In this document: positions 22,691 to 34,453 of the stretch, piece after piece
Position numbering within the stretch: position 1 is the stretch's first letter
Layout of the letters: the number at the start of each line of letters is the position of its first letter
DNA from: Calliopum simillimum
Taxonomy: Eukaryota > Arthropoda > Insecta > Diptera > Lauxaniidae
Length of the DNA stretch: 64,000 nucleotides
NCBI GenBank assembly: GCA_951812925.1
Contig: OX638370.1
Coordinates: forward strand, 40,179,948-40,243,947
Reading direction: 5' to 3'
Position numbers and translations under genes: made by a program
The notes under the pieces: generated by a model
Seen by the model: only the letters and a program-made list of their open reading frames with translations
Database searches by the model: none
What the model was told of the DNA's origin: nothing

Positions 22691-23930
22691 AAAAATCACA
22701 AAATCCGGTTTTTCAAGTTGTTTTTCTAGAGAACTACAAGTCCTAGAGCAAATCTGATTTTGCCAGCTTGTAGATCTCACCATGAACAAAACCCTAGACT
22801 ACATAACTTATTGTATTTTCACAAAAACTGCTCGAGAGCAGCTTTTGCAGTCTTTGTACAGAAATAAATATCAACTGTTTTTGAAAAATTTTAGGATTGT
22901 CAAAATATATCTTCTAAACTATAAACCGTACGAAATCTATAAAACTGGGAAACTTTCCAGGTAACCCCATTTATTCTCACAAATCACTGTATTATTATGC
23001 AAAAGTTGACAATTTGATTTAACTTAATGTTGTCTGGAAGCGGCAAAAACTCTTTCTTATAAGGATTGTTTAAGCATCGAAGTCAATGTCCTTATTTCCC
23101 TAACGGAAATACTAAAAATTTTTACCGTCAGGGAGTTTTCGGTCTTAACGTTTTTTTTTTTTTTTTTTTGCCAACTCTTTGGTCAGAAAGTCATTTCAGG
23201 TAACTTTGTGCAATTCCTATCATCTCATTTGCCAAGTGTAAGTTTACACTACAACTGAAATTCTTTTCCTACATGGTTGACCGACAAGTCAAACGAAAGG
23301 GCGAAGACTTTGAAGTTATTTTGTTTTTTGTGTTTGGCCTGTATTGCTCTCGTAACCCCAAGTCACACTGGCAGTCAATCAACTACAACAATTGCGACAA
23401 CTACAACAAATAGAGCTGTTTGTGTGTAGGTAATAAAACAACAAGAGCAAAAACTTATTGAAATACCAATATCAAGAGTAAGTAGCACCGGGTGCTCTAA
23501 ATAAAGGACTTTGTACTTATGCTACATTGTTGTTCCTTCGGTTGTGCTGTTTGTAATTTTGTTTTTGTTGCCAGATATTAAAGTAGAAAATGTGTTGAGT
23601 ATCATTGTTAACATTAATTCGTTGCTTTTGTTTTTTGATCATTACAATTGTGCATAAAATTCATTTACATTTAAGGTGTTGTTCAGCTTAATGGTTTTTG
23701 CTTTTCCAGGAATTTGAAATTTAGAAAACTTTATGAAAAAGAAATTGAAGTCTGTCATTCTTTCAAAGTTTTGATTGTACAGCAAAAGAACTATAATTGA
23801 ATTGATCCACTGTTAAAAAAAATGTTTCCAAAAAAAGCAGACTGTCGCATTGTTGGGCGTATAACAATACAATCAAAATATTGATGCATGTGCTCACAAT
23901 TTATACTTAAGGAAATGAAATAGTTTTATA

Positions 23931-24888
23931 CTGGATATAAACGTTAAAGTTACGAAGCTTCTGGGAGGTGATAGAAGAAGCCTAGACCAACAAAAAATTT
24001 TGTGTGGGGCGAAGTCTGAAATATACCCCTGAGAACTTATAGGAAAAATCGTACTTTCTGACATTTTAAAAAAAAAAATTTATAGAATTTTTGATAAATT
24101 TCATTTAATTCAGTCGAAGCCAATGGTTTAAGTCAAAAAGTTGAAATTGAGAAAATTTGTGTTTTTAGTTTTGCTTTTTTGTAAATTCTTCTGAAATTAT
24201 ATTACAAAATTTTCAGAAGCTATAAGAAAAATGTTATTATGACCTAGAAAATATCAAGAATAGAGCAATCCTTCAATAACCCAGAAGAATATTATTTATT
24301 CTACTTAAAGTTGTAAAAATCAGAGGATATGAAAAAATGGACTTATCCACATTGGCTTTTGGGCGACTCAATTTGATAATACATTTGTAATAAAATTTTT
24401 TTGAATTGAGGTCAGAAAATATACTTCATAATTTAAATTTAATTTTTTTAAAAACATCAGTGATTTTGTTAGACAAAATTATTTCGGTCAGAGTTATTTA
24501 AAATTATGCCGATATTAATTTGCTTGACTTCAAATATTTTTTTCTGATCTCAAATCAAACAAATTGCTATGACAAAGGTATTAAATGAATTATAGCAATT
24601 TTAAAAAAGATAAAAAAAATTTCAAAAGTTTTACTTACATTAAATCCTGCAAACAAAATCCACGGATAGAAAGCTCATACAATAGGCTAAAAGTTTCTTT
24701 TAAAGAGTTTTTTCTAAAACGTTAAGCAATAACTTTTTTGTTTGTAAATCAAGCCAGAGTCATTGGTTTTTCTCTATAACTCCTAAGTGGTACATCTTAG
24801 ACCCTCCCCCACCACATACAATATTTTGTTAGTCTAGGCCACTTCTATCCCATAACAAAAACTTTGAAACCTTAACGTTTACTCCATG
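23931..24888. mobile_element. 958-bp TA-flanked MITE, family with 49.9 and 53 kb
   Basis: Left end ctggatataaacgttaaagt then tacgaagcttctgggagg; right end complementary (ctttgaaaccttaacgttta, ctccatg). TA flanks both ends. The inner tags gaggtgatagaagaagcct, aacaaaaaattt and ataccccctgag-type sequence are shared with 52761-53299. No coding capacity. Confidence 0.65.
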
Positions 24889-25126
24889 TATACACTCGAC
24901 CACCATACAAAAAAAAAAAAGTGTTTTCTTTTAAGAGCTGAATTATCTTCATTGGTTAATTGTAAGACGTTTTATAAAATATTTAGACTCTGGTGAAAAT
25001 TGAACATAAGCTAAAATTTTGTTGGTGTCAAGAACACACTTTTGTATGAAAAACTTTTTCCTTTGGTTACATATTCAAGAAAATTTACATAAATAGTTCG
25101 CCGAAATTACTTAAGTCTGCACCAAA

Positions 25127-25520
25127 TAGTGATGAGCAAAATTAGTCTTTGTCTTGAGTCTTCGTCTTGATATTTTTTCGAGACTAAGACGCTGATATTT
25201 TTGAAACACCAAGACTGCCATAGTCTTGTTCTTGGTCCTGTTCACGATAATCATCAAGACCAAGACTTGATAATTTATAGTTAATAGGTGTTTCACGCCC
25301 CTTTCGAGGATAAAATCATCCCTCAATTGGAAATTTGGGATCTTAAACACCAAACTGCTTTGGAAAAAAAAAATGTTTCGAAATTTTGAAAGCTCAACAA
25401 TCTTTAGAAATTTTTTCAAGGCTAAGACCAAGACCGGGACCAAGACCAAAATTCTATGTGCAAGAACAAGACCAAGACTCAATACTAAAACCAAGACCAA
25501 GACTAAGACTCAACCCAATA
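25127..25520. mobile_element. hAT-like hexamer-rich MITE, right end lost
   Basis: The left end TAGTGATGAGCAAAATTAGT equals that of the intact copy at 46410-46719. Internal tags ataatttatagttaataggt and caaga-ccaagac runs also match. The right part passes into a tandem duplication at 25477 and no terminal TTTGCTCACCACTA is seen. The frame rich in VLV is a translation of the hexamer repeat and not a gene. Confidence 0.7.
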
Positions 25521-25624
25521 TGCACAAAAACGGATGAGTATCCGTTTCGAACTCAATACCAAAACCAAGACCAAGACTAAGACTCAACCCAATATGCACA
25601 AAAACGGGTGAGGATCCGTTTTGA
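25477..25624 (+). repeat. 74-bp tandem duplication
   Basis: Two units start at 25477 and 25551 (actcaatac(t/c)aaaaccaag ... aatatgcacaaaaacgg, then gatccgttt-like). The second unit differs at a few bases. Confidence 0.85.
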
Positions 25625-25639
25625 ACCCGTTACGAGTTC

Positions 25640-26140
25640 ATGAAGGGATTAAAAACGTAATCTGTGACAATGGATCCATTTCGAACCCGTAACGTACATC
25701 AAAATCGAATTTAAAACGGATTTGCTTTTAATAATGTTAATGCTGTGTTTAAATAAAAAAAAAAAAACATTTTGAAGCGCTTATTAGCGATTAAAAAAAA
25801 AAATAAATAAAGAGAAAAAAAATTATCAATCCGCCTATGGTAGGATTCGAACCCGGGTAATTCCGCAGTGCGGACCCGTTTCGGATCCGAAAGTATGTAA
25901 AAACGAATTCAAAACGGATTCGCTTTTAAAAATGTTAATGCTGCATATTTACAGAAAAAACCGTTTTGATGCGCTTATTAACAATTAAAAAAAATAAAAA
26001 AAATAAAAAGGAAGAAAAATAAAGCAAAAAAACATACGTGGTAGGATTCGAACCTGGGTAAATCCATTTCGAGTCCGTAAATACTTCAAATACGAACTCA
26101 AAACGGATCTGTTTGAAATCAAAGCGTTTTCTAAATCAAA
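25640..26140. repeat. ~200-bp tandem units containing a tRNA-like B box
   Basis: Units run 25660-25868, 25869-26060 and a partial one to 26140. Each has an aaaacggatt(c/t)gcttttaa(t/a)aa word, an A-rich tract, and GTAGGATTCGAACC(C/T)GGGTAA near its end, which on the minus strand is a good B box (GGTTCGAATCC). The matching A box is not clear. Confidence 0.7.
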
Positions 26141-27892
26141 GCGAATATACATTCAGGGTGTCTAGACATGTCAGTTTATTGTGTCGTATGTTTGAAGTTT
26201 AAAAATTATCACTATACTGAGCCAGCGACCAACTTCCGTAAATCTTCTGAGGCAGAACTAAAGCATTTTCGGCGTACTATTTTTGCGAATATTTTTTTTG
26301 GGCTATGTAGCCAAACAAAAACATTTTCCTTAAACAAATTGTAATTTTTGCCTCAAAAAAATTTTATATGACGTTATTTTTTTACAGAGCAATATGTTTA
26401 TTTCAGTTGTTACCAGAAAATTTTGTTTTGGCGACCCACCTTACTATATACGTACATATAGCTAAACCATTTTAGCTGATATGGCCCTGAAGGTTAATCA
26501 AGAAAATGATGATAATGATCCTACACTTGATATCAAATTTTTTTTTTCCACATTATGTAAGTGCACTAGTTACAAAAAACCCAAGGGTAGCTATGTACCA
26601 CAACGCCTAAAAGTAGAATTTATTATTTTTTGAGCTACTTTTTGACTGACGTTTTTCTTTGCATTTTATAACCACTCAGGAGAATACCAGTCAACAACAC
26701 GAGCATCACAAAATCATCTTGACTGTGCTACACAACTACATGAATTCAACGTTTGCTCGCTTTCTGTTTGAATTTCTACATTTTTTTCTATCCTTGCACC
26801 TTTTTAATATCAAATTTCCCAAAAGCAAACGAAATAAATTAAATGATTTTTTAATTTTGTACTGACCCAATTTTGTTTGTTGAGTGAAACAGAAAAAAAA
26901 AAAAAAGATTCGATTCTTTTAAAATAATGCGACTAAGGAGTATGTGCAAAAAAGTATGCAATGTTTTTTTTTTGTGAATTTTGCACAAAGCTGCCGCTTG
27001 CTTTGCATAAACTACGAACGGGAACTTTATCTTTTTTCATGGCTTTTAACAATTCGAGTTGCTGTTTTACTCCCTTTTTTTAGCACTTTTGTTCTTTATA
27101 CGCTTTGTGCATTATATTTGTTTTAATACTTATTTTTGCATTAATTTAAAAAGACAGTTTTTTCTTTCTTTGTATTTTTTTTATGTTTTTTTATTCTTTT
27201 TGGTTGTTCTCAACCTGTAGCGGTGCGCACGTGTCGTGAATTTTGTGCTTTTAATAACAGCCATTCAAAGCTTTTCAGGACACATTAAATGCCGCTAGTG
27301 AAAACATCAAAGAAGCGCCGCATAAAATGTGTTAAAATGAGCTAAACAGTGGCAACCACAGAACAACAAAAGAAATCTCTTAGTAAAGGCTGCTAAAAAG
27401 GCGTGCCAAGAAGTCACATGAGAGAAAACAGGGACCATTTTACGATCTTGATGCTTTTGTTAATTAATAAAGAAATTTCACAACTTTCCCAAAAAAATTC
27501 TTTAAAGTTTTAGAAATAAAAGTTAAATAGTAAGTTGCCTGGTGTGGTTAATTCTTTTCTAGCCCAAAAGTAAGCAACTTTTCTTATTAAATCAACCTAG
27601 TTTTGAAGTTGCCATACAATTTTAAATGAAGCTTATTGTAACCAAATCGTTGGCATTTTTTAACAAATATTCGTGTGGATTTCAGTAAATAAAACATTTT
27701 GTTGGGGAATAGGCAATGTTTTTGAAACAATTTCTGTAAATTTGATTTAACAATGAGAAAGTGTGTGTAAATTTTGCATGATTGTGCAAAGGTTTTCTTT
27801 TGAGAATCTTCTCTTTCAATTTAAGTAAAAAAATGTTTTTCTGAAAAAGTTCATGTGATTTTCCATACGAGTTTGCAATGTAAATGGTTGTA
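26141..27892. other. Non-coding, nothing specific
   Basis: No gene or bounded repeat recognised. Local A- and T-runs only. A short stretch near 27200-27400 is less AT-rich but has no open frame of note. Confidence 0.4.
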
Positions 27893-28069
27893 CATTGAGA
27901 AAAAAATAGTTCTTACTACTTTATTTTTAGTAAATTTTACCAGAATTTTTAGTCAATATAGTGACAGCTCCCTAAAAAAATAAATTTTACCTAACTCTGT
28001 TTTAGTCCATTCAAAATTAAATTTAAGTGATATTCACCTTACTATAAAGTTCAAACAAAAAAAAAAAAA

Positions 28070-28135
28070 AAAAAAAAAAACCAACTGATCACACTAGGAT
28101 TCAAACCCGGGTTCATCCGTGTGACTGTGAAAAAC
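28070..28135 (-). repeat. tRNA-like B-box module
   Basis: On the minus strand CCCGGGTTTGAATCCTAGTG is followed after ~15 bases by a long T-run, as in a Pol III gene end. It occupies the same place in the host element as the module at 17750. Further modules in the same element: minus-strand GGATTCAAATC near 28380, and B boxes near 28695 and 28875. Confidence 0.5.
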
Positions 28136-28550
28136 ATCCCAAGGGGATAATAAGGGCTTCAAAACCCCTTCTGAATTGCATCTTTTTCACCAATAAGCGC
28201 TTCCGCTCCGTAAGAAGAATTCTTTCTTCTAAACATTGCATGTCATAGGATGTAAACGCGCTTAAGCTTACCGCAGCCTCACTGTAAAAGGCCTTTTGAA
28301 GTGCTTATTTGTAGTGCTGCAGTAAGCGTTTTTCAACAAAATTAAAAAAAAAATAAAAAAACTGGCCGCATTAAGATTTGAATCCACACCGTCCGTGTCA
28401 TAGATAGAAATAAATTATTTTTCCTTACATTTATCAATTTTTTAGATCGCTACACTAATGCCCGATGATATGAAGAGGTATTAAATTTGTATATTAAGCA
28501 AATGTTGTCCAAACAGAATTTAACATTCGAATGCTCCTACAGCCTTACAT

Positions 28551-28924
28551 AGAATCATTGTGCAATCAGTTTCAATTCAATTAAGCAAAAGTAAATTAAT
28601 AAGAGAAAGGAAAATAGAAACTGAAATAAATAAGGTTGAATAAAAAATATTTTAATAAAAAATAAAAATAAAAAAAGGAAAAAAAAGTAAAAAAATCACC
28701 CGGGCTGGGTTTGAACTCACGTTGTTCGTACTGCAATCTTACATGGAATCATTGTGCAATCAATTTCAATTCAATTAAACAAGAGTAAATTAATAAGAGA
28801 AAGGAAAATTTAAAAGTGGAATAAAAGATTTAAAAAAAAAAATATTTTAATAAAAAAATAAAAAAAGTAAAAAAAAAATCACCCGGGCTAGGTTCGAACC
28901 CATGTTGTTCTTACTGCAGCCTTA
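28551..28924 (+). repeat. ~188-bp tandem duplication with B-box-like core
   Basis: Two units start at gaatcattgtgcaatca (28551, ~28745). Each ends in aaaatcacccgggct(g/a)ggttyg and acaat-free A-rich sequence. Within each unit GGGCT(G/A)GGTT(T/C)GAAC resembles a B box. Confidence 0.75.
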
Positions 28925-29335
28925 TAAAAAATCATTGTGAAAGTGCTTCTAAATTTCTATGGGACAAGCACTTTTGAAGTGCTTGGATCAGAAGCGCCAG
29001 AAATTTTTTCTCTTGGCATATTGCTTTAACTTACAATTACAAACTTGTTAGAGCTCTATACCACTGACCTATATTATGAAAAGGTGTAAAGTTCGTATAT
29101 TAAGCAAAAGTCTAACTAAATATAAATATTGTTACTAGAATTATGAATTAAAAATGGTGGTAAATTTTTCAAGCTGAAGGCATAATTTACCCTACGCATA
29201 AGAAAATGTATGTAATTTAGAGTAAATATTACTTTATTATCTGCATTTTATTTGTTAATATTATTTTACGGAACTAATGAAAAGTTTATACGTATGTTGA
29301 TTTATGTTTGAAATTCAGTGTTAAGTACTGTGTTT

Positions 29336-31134
29336 ATTGAAACAATTTTCTATGTCTGTTGAGGTATCACGCCTCTTTTTGGAATTTTTCTTAACTAGCT
29401 ATAGCTCATTAAGCATTCGAATTTTCATTGTTAGGTATAGGATTTTTTTCCGAAACATTTATGAAGCCATACCACTGTGCACCGCGCAGGAAACAACATT
29501 ATTTCAGCCTAAAATGTGACAGGTTATTGGGAAAGTATTATTTTTTTACGATAAAAATGCTGTTGTTCCCCAAATCTTAGCTGAAAAGAAAGAAATGCTT
29601 CCCAAAGAAATGAGAGAAGCAAAACAGTCAGAATTTTTTCTTTTTTCTGCAAAAAACTGCTATAGCATCCGTTCTAATCACATAACCTAAATTTAGTATT
29701 AACCAAACGGAAGCTTATTCTTTCCTCTTATCAAATATGTGAAAAATTTTACTGAACTTCAAACCATTAAAATAATAACGAAGAAAAAACTATTTCAAAA
29801 ACATTTTGACCGTCTTGCACTTCATTAACTGATGTGAGTATAGCCTTGGAACGCGAATTTTTCTTAGCTTAAAAAACAATTCCAATAAATTTCCTTGCGC
29901 TGAGCTCAAAACAAAATCCCACTACTTTTTCAAGATTTTGGATATTCTTACCTAAATCTGCAAAAACCAACGCTTTTGCTGTTTTCTAAATAAAGTTCCA
30001 GGAAACCAGGATTTTTTTTTTCTTTTTCATAAAGTACAGAAGAACTTTCTGCTCTTTCCCTATCCAAAAAAAAACCTGAGTGGTCATCTCCGATTTTTTC
30101 TTGAAAAGTTATAGCCACTCTAAGATGACATCGGTTTTTATTGAATTGCATATAAAGAGGGTTAAGTATTTGTAAAGTAATTCTCTATTAGAGGTCTTTG
30201 TACTTTTTATCGTCTGATTGAACTTTCATGAGTTATCGAAAATTAACACATTTGTATATACGCGCCAAAAGAAACACGCCTTCACTATATGATCAAAATA
30301 TAGAAATTTGGTATTTTTTGATAATCCACACCTTTCTTGAACCCACAAAAGAGTGTATGTGGATTAAATTTCTCAAAACTGGAGAATCCTACAAGCTCAG
30401 ATATTGAATTTTTACGTTTTTTCTTAATTCAGTTTTTTTTTTAAATATTCACAAAATAGCAATTTTTTATGTCTTTGTTGATGGTGATTCCAAATTTAAT
30501 CAAAAAATATCTCTATCAAGTCTAAGTTTAGAGATGTTCTATCTAACCAAGGAGTTCAAAAAATACCATTTTAAAAGCTATTTTTTCAGTAATGTGGGTA
30601 ATCTTTCTCTATATAACTTTCTATAGGTATTGAAATTATTTATATTATCTTTTTTCCCGAGATATCCTATGCCAATATAATGAAAATCCATTTTTTTGCT
30701 CTTTTTAAACTTAAGGCACCTACGAAATATTATGATCTTAAACAATATTTTGGTTTCTTGGGGCAAGAAGATGTGGCAAACTATATCCGTGCAACACTTC
30801 TCTGAAAGCGTTGTTGGAGGCAATGCAACCAAATACGACGCAAATACTATACAAACATATTTACCGTAAACTTTGAGAAAAAATTGAGAATGCGGCTTAT
30901 GTTCAGCCATTCCAAGCCTAGCGTAACAAGATCTGCCACACCCCTTCCGATTTCGCTGAAATTTGGTACATGATTTTGTTTCAAGCCTTATCTTTAGAAA
31001 TGGCCAAAGTTTTCTTTAAGTCCCTTTGGACTTAATCGTATTGCAGTACGGCGTATTTCATTTTCGAAATCTTTCGAGGAGTTTAAAATGATGTAAATTA
31101 AAAAAAAAAATTTACATTACATTATACAAAATAT
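29336..31134. other. Non-coding, no bounded repeat
   Basis: AT-rich. Around 30920-31060 a ccacaccccttccgatttcg-type phrase recalls the DINE-1-like interior units, but no ends were found. No gene was recognised. Confidence 0.35.
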
Positions 31135-31740
31135 TGCATGTACTGAAATGTTCAAAAAATCTTTACACCTATAACATTAAAGGTACCATCTTAATTTTAG
31201 ATTCATGTGAAAGGTGGCTTTGTCTTCTTTACTAAAAAAATATTTTGGAAGGTCTAAAATAGGTACTATAGCGTTTTTAGTTGTTTGATACTGAAATAGT
31301 AGTAAATTTACAAAAAAATTTACCTTGTACGCATAGAATGATTAAATCCCTTTCTAAAAATGGTCCAAACATGAATATGGGCTAAGAAATGTTTCAATTA
31401 TGGGCCATTTTATGGCAAGACCTTTTTTTCAAATGTTCAAAAAATCATAACTTTTAAGCCTCGAGACATACCAATTTTCTCTCTTTTTTATATGAAAGAT
31501 TATTTTTGCTTCTTCCCAAAAAATATATTTTGGAAGGTTAAAAAGGTGTACCTGGGCACGTTTTTTGTAGTTTAGTACTAAAATAGTAGTAAATTTAGTA
31601 ATTTTTATCAAATACGCAAAATTTTATTCTGAGCTTATAGCCCAATTCAATACCTTTCCAAAAATGGTCTGCGCATGAAATCGGTTAAGAAATGTCCAAG
31701 TTATTTTCAATTATTTGAAGAGACTTTGTCACAATTTACT
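31135..31740 (+). repeat. ~300-bp diverged tandem duplication
   Basis: Both units contain aaatattttggaaggt(c/t), agtagtaaattta, aaaatggtc and ctaagaaatgt(t/c), in the same order at 31240-31400 and 31530-31700. Old and diverged. Family unknown. Confidence 0.65.
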
Positions 31741-33312
31741 GATTTTTCCATTCTTTGCACCCCTGCACAAGCCATATTATCGTAACTTTTGTTTTTCCTG
31801 TCAACAAATTCAGCGCGTGTTTTTGTGACAACAGAAATTAAAGAAAAAGATGAAAAGAAAATTTTATAAATAATTTCTACCTAAATAATAAAAGAATTTT
31901 TTCGTCCTACATTTCCTTCATAATTTTTTTTTGTTTTCTAATCTTTCACTTACTGTTTACGAGATAAAACACGCGCACACTTTTAAACACCAATACCTGA
32001 AGAGTACGAGTAGAATATACCAGACACATGCCCAGATGCCTACGCATTTACTCAGATTGCGCGTGTATTCGAAATTATTGAAAATACAGAAGAAGAAGAA
32101 AAAAATAAGAAAAGAAAAAAATAAATGCAGACTTTAACAGAAACAAGAAAAATAACAACAAAAACAACAACAAAAATGAAAATAACATTGAAAACAACGA
32201 TGACAAACAACACACTTAGTTTCATAATCTCATATTACTTACCCGCCAGTGTTGCATTAATGTCTTTTGTAGATTTCTGTCACAACTGTGTAGAAATTTT
32301 GGTGTTTTTACTTGGATATATTTGGGACATTCTATATCAAAGTAGACACCATTTGTGTTTTAAATCATATTTTTTATAGTTTTTTTTAATAAAATTTTTC
32401 AGTTTTTTTCCAACATTTTTTGTAAAAAACTTTTACTTATTTGACTAATTTTAAAACCAGTTTGAAAGGGAGAAATGATAGGAACTATTTTTTTAAAACT
32501 TTTTAATTAACTTAGAAATTAATAGATGTCAGGAGAGGGGAAAAAATTTTCACCAGGCACATTTATTTTTACACCCCCAACATTTCTCCCAAACATACTG
32601 CCCCTCTTTTTCCACCACGTATGGGTGCTCTCATACAAAGTTTAAATAAAAAAATTATTATGATTAAAAATGGAATGTTAACCTTTTACAAATTTAAACT
32701 AAAGGGTGTGTCGAAAAAAACATATACACACTTTTTCAGCCATAACTTATCCTGTGTCCAACGAATAATTTTTTTTGAATCATGTTAACTTTTAAAAATA
32801 TATAAGTTATTGTAGGGGAATGTCGTCAGGTTTGGGCCGCTGTCAGAGTTGGGCCACTGCTATTTCTCGTACATGACACGTGCTGCCATCTGTGTTATAG
32901 CGTCGAATTATTGTTCTCGATGCCAGAAATTTTTTTAAGCATTGCTTGTTACCGGGATTGTCGGTAAAAATTTTTGTGCCTTCGGTTTGTTTTTGTTTGC
33001 ATGTAGTATGGAGCGATCGAAAAACACGCTTGTCGTCAGGGTTGGGCCACATCAATTTTTATTTCGAATCAGTATAATAACATTACTCAATCGGTTTTTC
33101 GGAACACAGAACATCAACATTACCGTTTTGGATACTACCAGAGTTGACACGAACGGAAAAGTTGCGAGTTCTATCGGCATGCACGAGAAAGTAGCGAGTG
33201 AAACGCACTAGGGATTATCGACTTCTTCTCGGTCTTCGAGTTCTTCGCCTTAAAATCTACCCTTTCTACGATTTTATCATTGGTCGGGCCTCTGTAAGCG
33301 GCCGCGCCAACA

Positions 33313-33528
33313 GTGAAATCAGAAACAAACAAGGTCACCCACCAAAAAAAGACCAAAAACAAATCCTCTTCTGACGATGATGTGAAACAAGATTTCTGCA
33401 TTATATGCTTGGAACTGATGCCCGCGAAACTGAATCGAAACAATTCAATCGCATGTATTGAATGCAACCGAGAATTGTACTTGAAGTGCGTCAATCTCTC
33501 AAAATGTTGCGATTCCGATTGTGATTAA
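33313..33528 (+). pseudogene. PHD-like zinc-finger remnant, probably transposase C-terminus
   Basis: The 71-residue frame begins Lys-rich, then KSSSDDD, then FCIICLELMP (C29, C32), IACIECNRELYLKC (C48, C51, C59) and a Cys-rich end (C65, C66, C70). The Cys spacing suggests a PHD-type finger, but the histidine expected before C59 is a tyrosine or leucine. Insect pogo/Tigger-type transposases often end in an acidic Ser-rich linker followed by such a finger, which fits the surrounding TA-flanked element. The DDE domain itself is missing. A LINE ORF1 origin is an alternative. Confidence 0.5.
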
Positions 33529-33561
33529 TGTATTATGGAGATTTCTCATCGAAATTTTGTA

Positions 33562-34124
33562 TAACACAGTGCGACACATGAAAAGTGAACTAAAATCCGT
33601 TATAAGGCGTCGAAGTACTCGCCGAAACAAGTAATTCTGCCACAGCGTTTTGCAAAGTTGACTCATATAATGATTTTATGGTCATTTTTGCGATGTTAAG
33701 GCACTAGATGAATTTTTTTCGGTTAAGTTAGTTCGGCATTTTTTTTTCTATACAATAGCTACAACATTGCTGAAGTCATCAAAACAATATCTCGGCTCGT
33801 TACCGAGATATAGCCATATGAAAAAATCGAAAAATTGCTCAAAATCCTCAAAATCGCTCAAAGTTGCAATTTTCAGCTGGAAAATTATAATTATAATGCT
33901 GAAAATTGCAACTTTTTGTCTCAAATTGGATTTTGAGCGATTTTTCGATTTTTCGATTTTTTCATATGGAGATATAGCCATATGAAAAATCGAACCATAA
34001 AATCCTTATATGAGTCAACTTTGCAAAACGCTCTGGCAGAATTACTTGTTTTGGCGAGTACTTTCGACGCTTTATAATTGATTTTAGTTCACCGTCAATG
34101 ACTTGAAAAATGTTGCACTGTGTA
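33562..34124. repeat. ~560-bp hairpin inside the pogo-like element
   Basis: cacagtgcgacacatgaaaa and the block aagtactcgccgaaacaag are complementary to 34040-34124 (cttgttttggcgagtacttt, tgttgcactgtgt). The inner arms contain agatatagccatatgaaaaa twice in inverted sense around 33900. Confidence 0.85.
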
Positions 34125-34453
34125 ATTGAATGAAAAACAATAAAAATGTTCATACATATTCATTACACACTATTTTGGTACAAATTTCATGGATATTTGG
34201 TGGTGGCCCTACCCTGACTACAATGGTCCAACCCTGACTACTTTTTTTTTAGTTTCGTCAATAACTTTTTTTCCCGAAATCGCAGCAAGTTGTCCTAAAG
34301 GTACGTTACAGATAAGGGTCCAAACTTTTAAATAAGACAAAAAATTTGGTTATATTCAAATAAATAAAAAAGATACAGAGGAAAGTTAAAAAGTGGCTCA
34401 ATCCTGACGACGTTCCCCTATTTATTCATTTTCAATTGTTATTTCCTTTCAAA

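Larger units (their letters stand above)
27893..29335. mobile_element. Diverged, expanded relative of the 17.6-kb TIR element
   Basis: The left part (gagaaaaaaatag, then tactactttattt and ttttagtc-attca, ccttactataaagttcaaac) and the right part (agtaaatattactttattat, cattttatttgttaata, ttacgga) match 17557-18256 in order. Between them lie at least three tRNA-like modules and a ~188-bp tandem duplication. The right terminal repeat is no longer recognisable. Confidence 0.65.
32815..34418. mobile_element. 1.6-kb TA-flanked, pogo-like non-autonomous element
   Basis: TIRs GGGGAATGTCGTCAGGTTTG (32815) and, inverted, GGGGAACGTCGTCAGGATTG (ending 34418) match at 18 of 20. TA flanks at 32813-32814 and 34419-34420. 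Subterminal repeats of gtcagggttgggccac occur at 33034 and, inverted, near 34205-34240. The interior holds a zinc-finger frame (33313-33528) and a 560-bp hairpin (33562-34124). TA duplication fits the Tc1/mariner/pogo group. Confidence 0.8.

Noticed and set aside
25111..25500. 129-codon frame rich in VLV on the minus strand
   Set aside because: Translation of ccaaga/tcttgg hexamers of the hAT-like MITE, not a protein gene.
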